64,000 bases of DNA, from IMG/VR virus record IMGVR_UViG_3300038428_000825, positions 34,884 through 98,883 of that record, one strand, 5' to 3'. Within the stretch, counting starts at the first letter, position 1. Each line of letters begins with the position of its first letter. Shown one piece after another: positions 34,501 to 43,435 of the stretch. Both the position numbers and the translations under genes were made by a program. The notes below the pieces were generated by a model that saw only the letters and a program-made list of their open reading frames with translations, was not told the origin of the DNA and did no database searches. This DNA is from a virus.

Positions 34501-34800
34501 TCCCTCTGCCCTCATTGTGTCAGGAATCCCAGCGGCCTTGAAAGTCCTAGATAAAGCGCTATGCCGCGACTCAATACAATGAAATGCACAACTGAGAGGG
34601 GCGCAAACTGAATACAGAAGAGTCCCGATGAACGTCCCAGGGTTCTGAAGCCATTAAGCACGCGAGTGCAACCGCGCCATTCATTGCAACTTGGGCTTTT
34701 CAGGGGAATTGTCGTCGTGGGGATTTGACGCTCGAAATCCCCGTCCCGGGCGGATGTCGGCTCCTCCGACTGTCGAACCTTTGGTGGAAGGACATGGGTT
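34501..34800. other. intergenic region after mcrC with one hairpin
   Basis: A 300-base gap without a convincing gene. It contains a perfect hairpin, GGGGATTT (34719-34726) with AAATCCCC (34735-34742), loop GACGCTCG. No T tract follows on either strand. The right end holds TTGGTG (34781-34786), at 17-base spacing from the -10-like TATACT at 34804. I saw nothing else, and no duplicated flanks that would mark the island's insertion. Confidence 0.5.
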
Positions 34801-34812
34801 CCTATACTAGAG
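34801..34812 (+). promoter_or_regulatory. promoter-like motif TCCTATACTAGA (copy 3)
   Basis: TATACT at 34804-34809 has TTGGTG 17 bases upstream, the best -35/-10 arrangement among the copies. ATG 34817 lies only eight bases after the box, so transcription would begin at or next to the start codon. The motif restarts phage transcription after the McrBC island. Confidence 0.58.
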
Positions 34813-34816
34813 AGAA

Positions 34817-35419
34817 ATGAAGCCCGATACCAGTACTCCCAATCCGGTTCATCTGGCGATCGTGAGTCCGTGCTCGTCCTGTCAGAACCAACTGACTGTT
34901 AGTCATGACGGGATGCCGGCCTGCCCACGGCGCGTCGCTCAACAGAACATCCAGTACATGCAGAGTGTCGGTATCGATACGACTGGGGTTCAGCACCTGG
35001 CGCTGTACGGCACGGAAGGCGCCGCGCAGGCGGGCAACGGTTCCTACCTTAACCCCGTCTATTCAGACAACTTGCACGCCATTCTCATCTGGATTGCCCT
35101 TCTCGAGGACAACGGCGGCGTGTTGGACAGCCAAGGGAATCAGCTCTGTCCGAACCTCCTCGACCCCAGCTTCAACACATCCTACATCCAGTGCCATTCG
35201 CTCCCTGTTACGACCCGTGACAACGAAGCGGTCTATTTCCAGAAGGGGGCGTTCGCTGCGAACGACCAACTGGAAGTGACCCTTTCGGCGCGGCAACAGA
35301 TGACGACGGACGGCAGCGCGTTGCCGGTCTTGATAGATGGCTTTGCCCAGAAGGTCAACTTCATCTTCAACCACCCGAGGACGCCCCTGAATAAGGATCT
35401 CTGTCCCGCAGGAACTTAA
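34817..35419 (+). CDS. baseplate-region protein of unknown function
   Basis: A 200-residue protein, first gene of the baseplate/fibre operon. A Cys pair near the N terminus (PCSSCQ, 18-23) plus CP at residue 35 could bind metal. The rest is mixed, without recognised motifs, ending DLCPAGT. The upstream promoter-like motif leaves no room for a leader, and only a weak AGAGAG stands before the ATG; a leaderless mRNA is possible. An internal ATG at 34913 is an alternative start. Its stop overlaps the next start (TAATG). By position it may belong to the baseplate. Confidence 0.6.
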   Translation: MKPDTSTPNPVHLAIVSPCSSCQNQLTVSHDGMPACPRRVAQQNIQYMQSVGIDTTGVQHLALYGTEGAAQAGNGSYLNPVYSDNLHAILIWIALLEDNGGVLDSQGNQLCPNLLDPSFNTSYIQCHSLPVTTRDNEAVYFQKGAFAANDQLEVTLSARQQMTTDGSALPVLIDGFAQKVNFIFNHPRTPLNKDLCPAGT

Positions 35420-35817
35420 TGTCCAGCCAGCCTCTCGTCTACGATCTGGAAAACCAGGATGGCACTTACGAGCTCCAGCCGAAGTCGCTTTATGCCGGGG
35501 ACTCGTATCAGGGCCAGCCGTCCGTCGCCGTTACCGAGGATGAGATCATCCTAGCCGGCGACTCGAACAACGTCATTCGGGTTGATCCGGACTTCGGTGT
35601 TCTGCTTTCCGGGAATCTGAGCCTGTCGGCGATGCCTCAACAGGTCTCCTTCGGCGGTGGCTATTACCGCCTCAATCCGCTGCTTCTGACCTGCCTTCCC
35701 TCCACCACTCCCACTCCCATTCCCACGCTGGTCAAGGACACGCCCAATCTCCTGACCGGCAGCGACACGCTGGCTTCCTGCATGTCCTTTCTGACCAGCA
35801 ATTCGGATGCTGCCTAA
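35419..35817 (+). CDS. baseplate-region protein of unknown function
   Basis: A 132-residue protein with a beta-rich first 90 residues (Asp/Gly/Val-rich, with a GGGYYRLNPLLLTCLP stretch) and a Thr/Pro-rich segment. No family recognised. It shares one base with each neighbour (TAATG at both ends), so it is translated together with the gp25-like gene that follows. Small baseplate or wedge component is the likeliest role by position. Confidence 0.6.
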   Translation: MSSQPLVYDLENQDGTYELQPKSLYAGDSYQGQPSVAVTEDEIILAGDSNNVIRVDPDFGVLLSGNLSLSAMPQQVSFGGGYYRLNPLLLTCLPSTTPTPIPTLVKDTPNLLTGSDTLASCMSFLTSNSDAA

Positions 35818-36188
35818 TGGCCGTTGACTTTCGATGGATGTCTCGGGGCGGCGTGCTGCTCGACAGCACCGGCGATGTGTCGTTCACACAGTCGCCCTGG
35901 GAATGCCTGCGCAGCATGGCAAACTCGCGCCTCAAGGCTGCCTTCGAGGGCTGGAAGAGCTACCAGATCGGGGCGGACCTGGAGAACGTGATCGGATCAA
36001 CTGTCGCGGCCGAGTTGGAAACCACGATTCAGCGCCAAGTGGAGTCGTCCATGAGCCAGGATTTCCTGCCGATGGGATCTTTCACGGTCAGCACATTGAA
36101 GGTGGGCAACCAAGCCTACCAGGTCTTCGTTTTCATCCAGAACCAGTTGGTGGCAAGCACCACGGTAAGCACTCCGGCGAGCACATAA
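35817..36188 (+). CDS. gp25-like baseplate wedge protein (putative)
   Basis: A 123-residue protein. The pattern LLDSTGDVSFTQSPWECLRS, followed by a helix and GADLENVIG, resembles the gp25/GpW-type baseplate protein: a 'G-D' turn, a helix with Arg, and a closing Gly-rich segment. The canonical Glu-Pro-Arg-like triad is not obvious. It stands directly before the J-like wedge gene, as gp25-like genes do in P2, Mu and many large phages, where it connects sheath and wedge. Start overlaps the previous stop. The family call is moderate and mainly by position and size. Confidence 0.58.
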   Translation: MAVDFRWMSRGGVLLDSTGDVSFTQSPWECLRSMANSRLKAAFEGWKSYQIGADLENVIGSTVAAELETTIQRQVESSMSQDFLPMGSFTVSTLKVGNQAYQVFVFIQNQLVASTTVSTPAST

Positions 36189-36192
36189 ACCG

Positions 36193-37395
36193 ATGATCCA
36201 GACACCCAGCACCGCATCAACCTACCAGGCCAACATTCTGGCGTCTCTCCAGTTGACCGGCATCACCAACACGTCTCCGGGTGCCAAGGCGCGCGCCTTC
36301 ACCGATGCCGTGGGCGACCAGATTGGCCAGTCGGAAGCCAACAGCTTCACATCGATCGCGCAGACGTTGCTGCCCTATGCCACCGGATCGAATCTGGATT
36401 TCATTGGCCAGATGTTCGGCATCCCCAGGTTGCAGGCATCCGATGTGAGCAGCTCGGCTCTGGACAACAACTTCGAGTTCTACGTTGCGCGCGGGACTTT
36501 CGGAACGATCAACAACGGTCAGGACATCACGATTCCTGCCGGCACTCAGATCTACACGGCACAGGGCCTCAGTGGGCAGGTAGTTTTGACCGCCAATCCG
36601 GTGACCTGCAAGGCTTCCCAGTCGAGCGCCCCGTTTGCGGTAACGAACCTTCAGTCGGCTTCCGCCGGCAACGCCGCGGCCGGAGTGTTCACGAACAGCA
36701 ACTTCACCAACTATGCCGATTCCGCATACGGCTCACTCCTGGTGACCAACAACTATGGATTGATTGGGGGCCGCGATGCAGAATCCGACGACGACTATCG
36801 CTATCGCATCAACCTCTGGATCCAATCCAAAGGCGGCGCCGCCGAAGCGGACCTTCGTCTCGCGGTTCTTGTACTCCCTGGAATCCAGGATCTTGACTTT
36901 GTACGACAGGCTGGCACCTTCCTCTGCTACGTCTACGGCATCTCGCCGGTAGTTCCGCCGTCGCTCATCAATCTGGTTCAGGGTACGCTCGACAACCTCA
37001 CTTCTTATCCGCTCTCGGGTACTGCGACTTCGCCAGCTTTGGTAGGCATCTCCTTCTCGACGACACTTACATTTGTCAGCAGTGCGAACTCGTCCGATCA
37101 GCAGAACGCGATCGCCAACGCAATGTCCGCAGCGCAGAGCTACATCAACAACCTGGCCATGGGCCAGGAGTTTGTCATCAATCAGCTGGCGGATCAGGTT
37201 CAGAACGCCGACCCGAACATCCTGGACATCGGGTCTCCGGACCAGCCCATCAACGAGATCTTCATTTGGCGCAGCCGCGATGACGGTACGCGCTACTCTC
37301 GCTACCTGGTGGCGGATTACACCCCGGCAACAGGCGAACGCATCGTGGTTGAAACCTCCATCTCGAATCCGATCGTTCTGACTTCCGCGTCGTAA
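36193..37395 (+). CDS. baseplate J-like wedge protein
   Basis: A 400-residue protein of the gpJ/gp6 family, which forms the baseplate wedge ring. Seen: an N-terminal helical region with GAKARAFTDAVGDQIG and the SNLDFIGQMFGI block, the family's IPAGTQIYTAQG beta segment (about 114-125), and the highly characteristic GGRDAESDDDYRYRI (about 190-204). A repeated beta domain follows. Length is normal for the family. It follows the gp25-like gene with four bases between. This gives the baseplate module a firm identity. Confidence 0.85.
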   Translation: MIQTPSTASTYQANILASLQLTGITNTSPGAKARAFTDAVGDQIGQSEANSFTSIAQTLLPYATGSNLDFIGQMFGIPRLQASDVSSSALDNNFEFYVARGTFGTINNGQDITIPAGTQIYTAQGLSGQVVLTANPVTCKASQSSAPFAVTNLQSASAGNAAAGVFTNSNFTNYADSAYGSLLVTNNYGLIGGRDAESDDDYRYRINLWIQSKGGAAEADLRLAVLVLPGIQDLDFVRQAGTFLCYVYGISPVVPPSLINLVQGTLDNLTSYPLSGTATSPALVGISFSTTLTFVSSANSSDQQNAIANAMSAAQSYINNLAMGQEFVINQLADQVQNADPNILDIGSPDQPINEIFIWRSRDDGTRYSRYLVADYTPATGERIVVETSISNPIVLTSAS

Positions 37396-37406
37396 TCAGG
37401 AACCCT

Positions 37407-39299
37407 ATGCCGGCCACACTTGTCTCGATCGCAGTTTCCGGACCACATACGGCCCTGTCGATTTCAAGTCAGGAGCAGTTGACGGCCACCGCTACCTATA
37501 GCGATGGGTCGACGCTCAATGTGACGGCGCTTTGCACCTGGTCAACGAACACTGCATGCCTGTCGGTCACCGGCGGCGGCACGGTCATCGCGGTCCGAGC
37601 GCCCAATCCTCAGACCAACGGCGCGCGACCGCAGTTCACCACGACGGTATCTGCCACACTGACCGGGATCACAGGCACGATGGCGATCTCGATCGTGGTG
37701 GGTACAACTGCGGCGGCCACACCTGTGCTGCCTTCTTACCGATCCCATCGGACTCAGGTTCTACTGAACTATTTCGACATCACTGACCGGCGTGTCCGCG
37801 AAGAACCCTACACAATCGATGCGCAACTCTTGAACACGGCGGCCATCGCTCTTGACGACAGCCAGCAGCGCATTGCGCGGGAGATCGCTTCGCGCACTCT
37901 GGCAACATGTCCGACAGGAATCGACAACCGCGGTGTTTACTACATGGTGAAGCTGCCGAGTGACTTTCCGTTGGCACCAGGGCAGACCCTCTTGAACCAG
38001 GTGATTGGAATCATCACCTCCGGTTCGACCTCGCAGAACATCGCCATTCAACCGTACGACGATAGGTTGCCGGTTCCCACTGGATACATCGCCGATCCCT
38101 CGCAGACCCAGGTCGCTATGGCCAACCCGGTCCTCTTCGACGTGACCGGCAGCGGCGACTCTGCGGTGAGCATCTGGAATCCCCAGAGTCTGGGTCCGTT
38201 TTCCTTGCCCATTCCGAACATCCTGACCTTCTGGGTCGAAGGCGTCCAAGGCAGCCAGATGTCGCTCAGCATCTTTGTGCAGGGCGAGGAATATCCTTTG
38301 CCCGTCTGGGCCGACCAGCAGGAAGGCGCCAGCGAGACGATTACCTCGTCGAACGAGGGCATCTTCACCGGTATCAAAACCTGGCAGAATATTTCCAACA
38401 TCATCGTCCGCGGGCTTCCCGCCGGCGTCAGACTGCGCTGCTGGCAGATGCCGTTCAACCTTCCTGCAGTCCCAGACAGCACCCGGCCGTACACCCATCC
38501 CATCTTCCGGGATACGTTGTTCGATAGGTACTGGCTCATCTCGACAGGCGAGAACCTGCTCAAAGAGCTGTACATGATGGACAACTACAGCACCCTCGAA
38601 TACATCCAGTCCTACGCCATGACGACGCCTTTGAGTGCGATCGCTGTAGAGCCGAATACCTGGGGCATTCTGGGAGCGTCAGGAACGAGCCTCATTTACT
38701 GGGATAGGCGCGAGCCGCTTCCTGGCCAGCTCTCCGCGCCGGCGATGACGACCGAACCTCTGTATGGACTCAACGTCAAGTACGACATCTCCAAGCCCAT
38801 CTCCATGCCCGGCTCGACTCGGTACGCGATTCTCTTGCCGGTGCCTTACGGCTCCGCATCAACGGCTTCCAACTGGCGCTACCTCGTCATGACTCCTGAC
38901 GGCAACTTTCAAGTCCTGCTTCCGGATGGAACGCTCGTTGCGTATTCGGGAAGCGCAGGATGGCAATCCGGGACACTTTCGACCCCAGCACCAGTTTCTC
39001 TGGCTCTGACCATGATCGGAACTTATGTCCTGATGCTGGAGTGCATGGGAAACGGCCAGACAGCTACTGCCGATGAAGTTCCCTATCCGAACCTTGCAAC
39101 TCCAGTCATCAACACCTACGACCTTTCCAACATCGTGCCCGCGATTCAAGGCATTGCTTATGACGTGATGGGAAGGCTCTGGTTGTGGACGGGCAGCAAT
39201 GCAGTCGCAGTCAAGCCGAGATACGACGGATACATTCTCGATCCGAACAGTCTGGCCATCTATTTGACCGACACCTACGACAGCGTTTCGTTTGAGTAA
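37407..39299 (+). CDS. baseplate/tail protein with N-terminal Ig-like domain
   Basis: A 630-residue protein. Residues 1-100 match a group-2 bacterial Ig-like domain (LVSIAVSG opening, ATATYSDGSTLNVT centre, a closing ITGTMAISIVV strand). The remaining 500 residues form beta-rich modules with many aromatic residues and one short propeller-like stretch (YAILLPVPYG to YLVMTPDGNFQVL). No catalytic motif was seen. It may be a peripheral baseplate or fibre-base protein that touches the cell surface through the Ig domain. Ribosome binding site AGGA at 37399-37402. Confidence 0.65.
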   Translation: MPATLVSIAVSGPHTALSISSQEQLTATATYSDGSTLNVTALCTWSTNTACLSVTGGGTVIAVRAPNPQTNGARPQFTTTVSATLTGITGTMAISIVVGTTAAATPVLPSYRSHRTQVLLNYFDITDRRVREEPYTIDAQLLNTAAIALDDSQQRIAREIASRTLATCPTGIDNRGVYYMVKLPSDFPLAPGQTLLNQVIGIITSGSTSQNIAIQPYDDRLPVPTGYIADPSQTQVAMANPVLFDVTGSGDSAVSIWNPQSLGPFSLPIPNILTFWVEGVQGSQMSLSIFVQGEEYPLPVWADQQEGASETITSSNEGIFTGIKTWQNISNIIVRGLPAGVRLRCWQMPFNLPAVPDSTRPYTHPIFRDTLFDRYWLISTGENLLKELYMMDNYSTLEYIQSYAMTTPLSAIAVEPNTWGILGASGTSLIYWDRREPLPGQLSAPAMTTEPLYGLNVKYDISKPISMPGSTRYAILLPVPYGSASTASNWRYLVMTPDGNFQVLLPDGTLVAYSGSAGWQSGTLSTPAPVSLALTMIGTYVLMLECMGNGQTATADEVPYPNLATPVINTYDLSNIVPAIQGIAYDVMGRLWLWTGSNAVAVKPRYDGYILDPNSLAIYLTDTYDSVSFE

Positions 39300-39302
39300 C
39301 CA

Positions 39303-40091
39303 ATGAACACTTCCACGCAGATTCAACGCGTAAACAGCTTGACCTATGCGGACGTCGCAGGCCTGAATGTCGGCCTCACTCGTATGCAGGGCGAGGACTC
39401 CGTTGCTTTCCTCGAACGCTGCTATCTGGCCACGACGTGCCGCCAGGACAGCACCTATGAAGGCGAGCAGGACCAGGTTTGCTTGCAGCTTGGTTTGAAC
39501 CAGTGGGCAGGAATCGCAGTCAGCTCCACGTCTCTCAGCATGACCATTATGGTGTGCATCGGGTTGGTCACGGTCGTTCTGAATGGTGTCACTTACACCA
39601 TCCCTACGGTGACGATGGCTCCCGACGATTACTGGGTCTGGAGAAAGATCAGCGATGTCGTGAACGACCTGAATGCCATCACAAGTGTGACGGCAACTCT
39701 GCTCGGCCCGGATGGGCCGGCGCTTCAGATCGCCAAGCAGAGCAATCAGTTCACGGTGCCCAGTGAAGCCATCACCATGACCGACCAGATGCTGGCTCAT
39801 GCCAATGTGATCGAGTCCTCTCTCACCTTCAGTGTGGCGCCGGGCAGTTACGTTTTCAATCCTCAAACCGGAGAGCTGATCTTCTCCGGTACCTTGCCGT
39901 CCGGTTTGTCCGTGGCTTACCAGTACATCGCCATGCCCTACAACATCGTGTGCAGCGAGTTGGGCCTGTTTGGCTTGGTCGAACCTTCGCTGGCTACCGT
40001 GGGCGTTAGCTCTGACAACGTGCTTGCTTACCAACTCCGCGAAGTCGTGCAGGCCGTGATGAATGCGGATCCCTCCTACTGGGCACAATAA
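39303..40091 (+). CDS. tail/baseplate structural protein of unknown function
   Basis: A 262-residue protein with a helical N-terminal 60 residues, a central beta region (SLSMTIMVCIGLVTVVLNG), and another beta region ending before a helical C terminus (LAYQLREVVQAVMNADP). No motif recognised. It is preceded by a 3-base gap and its stop overlaps the next start. Gene order suggests a fibre-attachment or wedge component. Confidence 0.6.
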   Translation: MNTSTQIQRVNSLTYADVAGLNVGLTRMQGEDSVAFLERCYLATTCRQDSTYEGEQDQVCLQLGLNQWAGIAVSSTSLSMTIMVCIGLVTVVLNGVTYTIPTVTMAPDDYWVWRKISDVVNDLNAITSVTATLLGPDGPALQIAKQSNQFTVPSEAITMTDQMLAHANVIESSLTFSVAPGSYVFNPQTGELIFSGTLPSGLSVAYQYIAMPYNIVCSELGLFGLVEPSLATVGVSSDNVLAYQLREVVQAVMNADPSYWAQ

Positions 40092-43000
40092 TGATCGGTT
40101 TCTACCAAGACGCAGCACTTCAAGACTCGGCTGTGGCGGCCACGCCAAAGCGATTCCTGTTGCCCCTCGCCGGCGGTGTCAAGCCAGGCACTCTTTATCT
40201 CGGCGACCCTTACACGGCGACGGTCACTGCACCTGCTGCCATCGGCGCGGCCGTGGTCTCTCTCGATCAGACTTTCCAGTTTCCGGCATCGGGTTCCGCG
40301 GTTGTCTACGTCCCGGCAAACGGATCGACCGCTGCTTCCCAGATGACCATCAGCTATACCGGGACGAGCAACAACAGCCTCACCGGGGTTACAGGCATCA
40401 TCCAAACCATCGGCGACGAGTATCTGATTCGCCCGAACATTGTGTGGCGCTCGCGCGGCAACGTGGTGTTCTTCGGCTCCGGTTCGGATGTGCCTAACAA
40501 CCTGCTGGTGGCGTTTGGGGTTCCCACAAACCCTTCAGCTTCGTGCCGATCAACGGCCTTCGGGGTTGCGGGTGGCGCGTACATTTCTGCGGCTCAATCA
40601 ATCGCCGCCGGCGCCGAGAACATGATGCGCATCGACATCAGCGTGACAGTTTCGCCGGGTGTGCAGCAGGAGTTCACCAACTGGGGAGTGTCAACGAGTT
40701 CGTTCTTCGCGTATCAATCAGGAAACACCTCAGCCATTCCGACGACGGCTCTGGGTGTTGTTCCGATGGCTGCTGGTTATGTGATCCGCCGTGATCAGAT
40801 GGTTCCTCTGGCAGCTCGTCTGTTGCCATCCAACCGTCAGGTGTCTGCCACGACTCCCGGCTTTGTGATTGGCCAGTACCGTTGGCGCGACGAGGACGAG
40901 ATCAATGCCGCGGCGCTTGTGCCCATCGAATGGGATGCAGATGTGAACGCGATCGGGATCGACAAGTTCACCAGCGGAATTGGTGACAACAACGATCTCC
41001 AGCCGTTGGAGTTTGTGGAAGGCACGGGCAACGACGCCAACTCCGTCTTCCTCCAGATCCAGGACGGTTCGTACTTTGCCGGGCCCGTGCGTTACTTCCT
41101 GCCGGGCACACCGGGTTTGGAGTTTCATCCCGGTACGGTGCTCACACACATTCTGGCAAACCAGCCTAATCCCAACAAGCCGATCTTCGTAGGAACCTGG
41201 CAGCAGAATTCTGACGGTTTCTATTCAGTTGCCACCAGCTATCGCTACCAGGCATCCGCCTTTGTGAACGACGGCAGCCCGCAGTTCCAGTTGAACCAGG
41301 CGACAAAGTCGATCACGATCAATCAGCCCCTGACTCAGCAAACTCTGTTCCTCGGCGTTCTCGGCGGGACAGGAAACGACACGTTCAACCTGCCGGTGTA
41401 CCCGATCTATTCCATTCAGAATATGTACATCGCGCTGGGCGGCGACCTGGGAACTGCGGCGCTCAACAGCTTCGACTTCGATTCCGACGATGGCACGGTC
41501 TCCGTCACCTCGACACCGGGCGGCCTCTACACACAAGGGCAGCCCGTCTATGCGGTGTGCAATCCCGCGATTGCCCTCCAGTACGAGCTGGCGGCTCAGA
41601 CCTATGCCACGTCGCACACCTACAGGCTCTCGACGGCGGGTCAGGGGCTCATCCAGGCCCTGGCCAGCTTGAACCCGAGTCTGACCTATTCGTCCGGTAT
41701 CTGGGTCGATGGTGCTCTCGCTTACAACCTCTCGGCATCCTACAACGTCCTGGTCGTCGACCGGGCAACGATGGTGAACGACTCCTTCACGACATTCGAG
41801 ATCATGGGAAGCCAGGCCGCTGAAGCCGAAGTGATGGCCAAATTCCTGAACAGTCTGGACTCGAGCAAGATCGTCATCATCGTGTCTTACGGTGATCCTC
41901 AACCCAACCGGCTGGTTCCTGATTTGCTTGCTGCCATTCGGAACTGCGGAGGAGGCCCGGTTTACACGTCCGCGGCATTCTGCGCGGAGTCCGCCTACAT
42001 CCTCGTGGGTATTCCTGGGATTGGATATGGAAATGGCTTGGAGTATTACAAGGGTTCGGGTGACAACGATCCGACAGCGTCTTTGTGTATCCCGCTGACC
42101 ATCACCGCCGGCAATGTTCCGGGCATCAACACCCCCGTGATTCCTTCGGCAGCCAACACGACTACGAACACACGGCAGCTTCCGGTTGACTTGAATCCTG
42201 CGTTCTCCGGCATCACCAGCGGGTTTGTCTACCTCCAGCACAGACAGCTCGCGCCTGTCTCAATCTCTCTGGCCTGCGACAAGCCTCTGATTGCGATCCC
42301 TGCAACCCTTGAGTCGATCATCGATCTGGTTGCCTACGGTCCGGTCTATTTCAACGGAGACTATTCCCTCCTGAGTGCAACGGCTCATGGACCTCTCAAT
42401 GGAGAGGTCGTTCCCAACGTGACCATGAAGGTTGTGGTGGACACGGACACCTGGTCGGGTCTGATCAATTACCAAGATCCGACTGCGGAAGAAGTCACGG
42501 TCACCACCGGCGCGGACGGCGTTGTGAACATGATCTACACGCCCAAGGCCGATTGGGGTGTCTACGTTCCGACAACGGCCGCCGGCAGCGGCCTGGCGGG
42601 CATCAAAGAAACCTTCCAGGCCGGCGATACGGTTGTCCTTCCAGAAGCTCTGCCGATCTCACAGGTGTGGGATGGCGCCAACTGGCTCGTCACTCTCTAC
42701 TCCGTGCTGGACAACAGCCCGATCTACGGGATGATCGGCGCCAACACCATTCAGGGCCAGGTTCCATGGACAACATCGGGAACACCCGGTGAAGCGAACT
42801 ACAAGACCAATGGCCAGCTCGTGGCATGGATCGGTCCGAACACCGCACAAGTCACACTGGCTGCCGCCATCGGCGCATCGAGTATTTCCCTGAATCAGAC
42901 TGGCAACTTTCCGGCATCCGGAACGGCCGTTGTCGACAACATGATCGTTGCCTACACCGGCAAGACCGCGACAGCCCTGACAGGTGTCACAGGCATCACG

Positions 43001-43396
43001 GCGGCCATTTCCGTCGGCGATCTGATTTACCCGCCCAGGACTGCACAAGGCCCGATCGTACCGATCGAGGCGTTGGATGTGAACGGGAACAACTTCACCT
43101 CGTCTTTGTTCACCGGCGAGGTTGTGGCTCTGGTTTATGCCCAGCCGATCCCGTCTTCCACCACAACGGGCGCTTACTTCCTGACGTTCCTTCAGCGCGT
43201 CCAGATCAATCTTCAAGTCGTCGACTCGAATCTGTCTTCGAACACGGTCCTGCTGCAGATGGCCGATCCGCCTCTGATCATTGAGAATCCGTGGCTCGTT
43301 CTCAGCGACGCCATTCAGGGTTACCTGGCCCAGTACAGGCTCGGCCAGTCCAATGCAGGTTCGTCATCCGGCCCTACATCACTGCCTCCCGGCTAA
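40091..43396 (+). CDS. large fibre-type protein with ILEI/FAM3-like domain
   Basis: An 1101-residue beta-rich protein. Residues about 535-655 show the ILEI/FAM3 (interleukin-like EMT inducer) pattern: a strand YNVLVVD, an acidic FTTFEIMGS turn, a helix, IVIIVSYGDP, and a later SAYILVGIPGIGYGNG strand. A module near residues 45-115 (opening AAIGAAVVSLDQT) recurs near 920-980 (AAIGASSISLNQT), an internal duplication. The ILEI fold is known from animal FAM3 proteins and also occurs in bacterial and viral glycan-linked proteins, so surface-sugar binding is a guess. Start overlaps the previous stop. It is probably a tail fibre or baseplate appendage. Confidence 0.62.
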   Translation: MIGFYQDAALQDSAVAATPKRFLLPLAGGVKPGTLYLGDPYTATVTAPAAIGAAVVSLDQTFQFPASGSAVVYVPANGSTAASQMTISYTGTSNNSLTGVTGIIQTIGDEYLIRPNIVWRSRGNVVFFGSGSDVPNNLLVAFGVPTNPSASCRSTAFGVAGGAYISAAQSIAAGAENMMRIDISVTVSPGVQQEFTNWGVSTSSFFAYQSGNTSAIPTTALGVVPMAAGYVIRRDQMVPLAARLLPSNRQVSATTPGFVIGQYRWRDEDEINAAALVPIEWDADVNAIGIDKFTSGIGDNNDLQPLEFVEGTGNDANSVFLQIQDGSYFAGPVRYFLPGTPGLEFHPGTVLTHILANQPNPNKPIFVGTWQQNSDGFYSVATSYRYQASAFVNDGSPQFQLNQATKSITINQPLTQQTLFLGVLGGTGNDTFNLPVYPIYSIQNMYIALGGDLGTAALNSFDFDSDDGTVSVTSTPGGLYTQGQPVYAVCNPAIALQYELAAQTYATSHTYRLSTAGQGLIQALASLNPSLTYSSGIWVDGALAYNLSASYNVLVVDRATMVNDSFTTFEIMGSQAAEAEVMAKFLNSLDSSKIVIIVSYGDPQPNRLVPDLLAAIRNCGGGPVYTSAAFCAESAYILVGIPGIGYGNGLEYYKGSGDNDPTASLCIPLTITAGNVPGINTPVIPSAANTTTNTRQLPVDLNPAFSGITSGFVYLQHRQLAPVSISLACDKPLIAIPATLESIIDLVAYGPVYFNGDYSLLSATAHGPLNGEVVPNVTMKVVVDTDTWSGLINYQDPTAEEVTVTTGADGVVNMIYTPKADWGVYVPTTAAGSGLAGIKETFQAGDTVVLPEALPISQVWDGANWLVTLYSVLDNSPIYGMIGANTIQGQVPWTTSGTPGEANYKTNGQLVAWIGPNTAQVTLAAAIGASSISLNQTGNFPASGTAVVDNMIVAYTGKTATALTGVTGITAAISVGDLIYPPRTAQGPIVPIEALDVNGNNFTSSLFTGEVVALVYAQPIPSSTTTGAYFLTFLQRVQINLQVVDSNLSSNTVLLQMADPPLIIENPWLVLSDAIQGYLAQYRLGQSNAGSSSGPTSLPPG

Positions 43397-43435
43397 TCGT
43401 TGGTCCGCAGTTTCCAATTTCCAAACGAGGTTTTC

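Noticed and set aside
34899-34911. TGACTGTTAGTCA, resembling the CTAACNGTTAG palindromes.
   Set aside because: Its arms differ (TGACT/AGTCA) and it lies inside a gene.
37036-37046. A CTTTGGTAG word in the baseplate J-like gene.
   Set aside because: It is within coding sequence, encoding a segment of the protein, with no hairpin or gene boundary.
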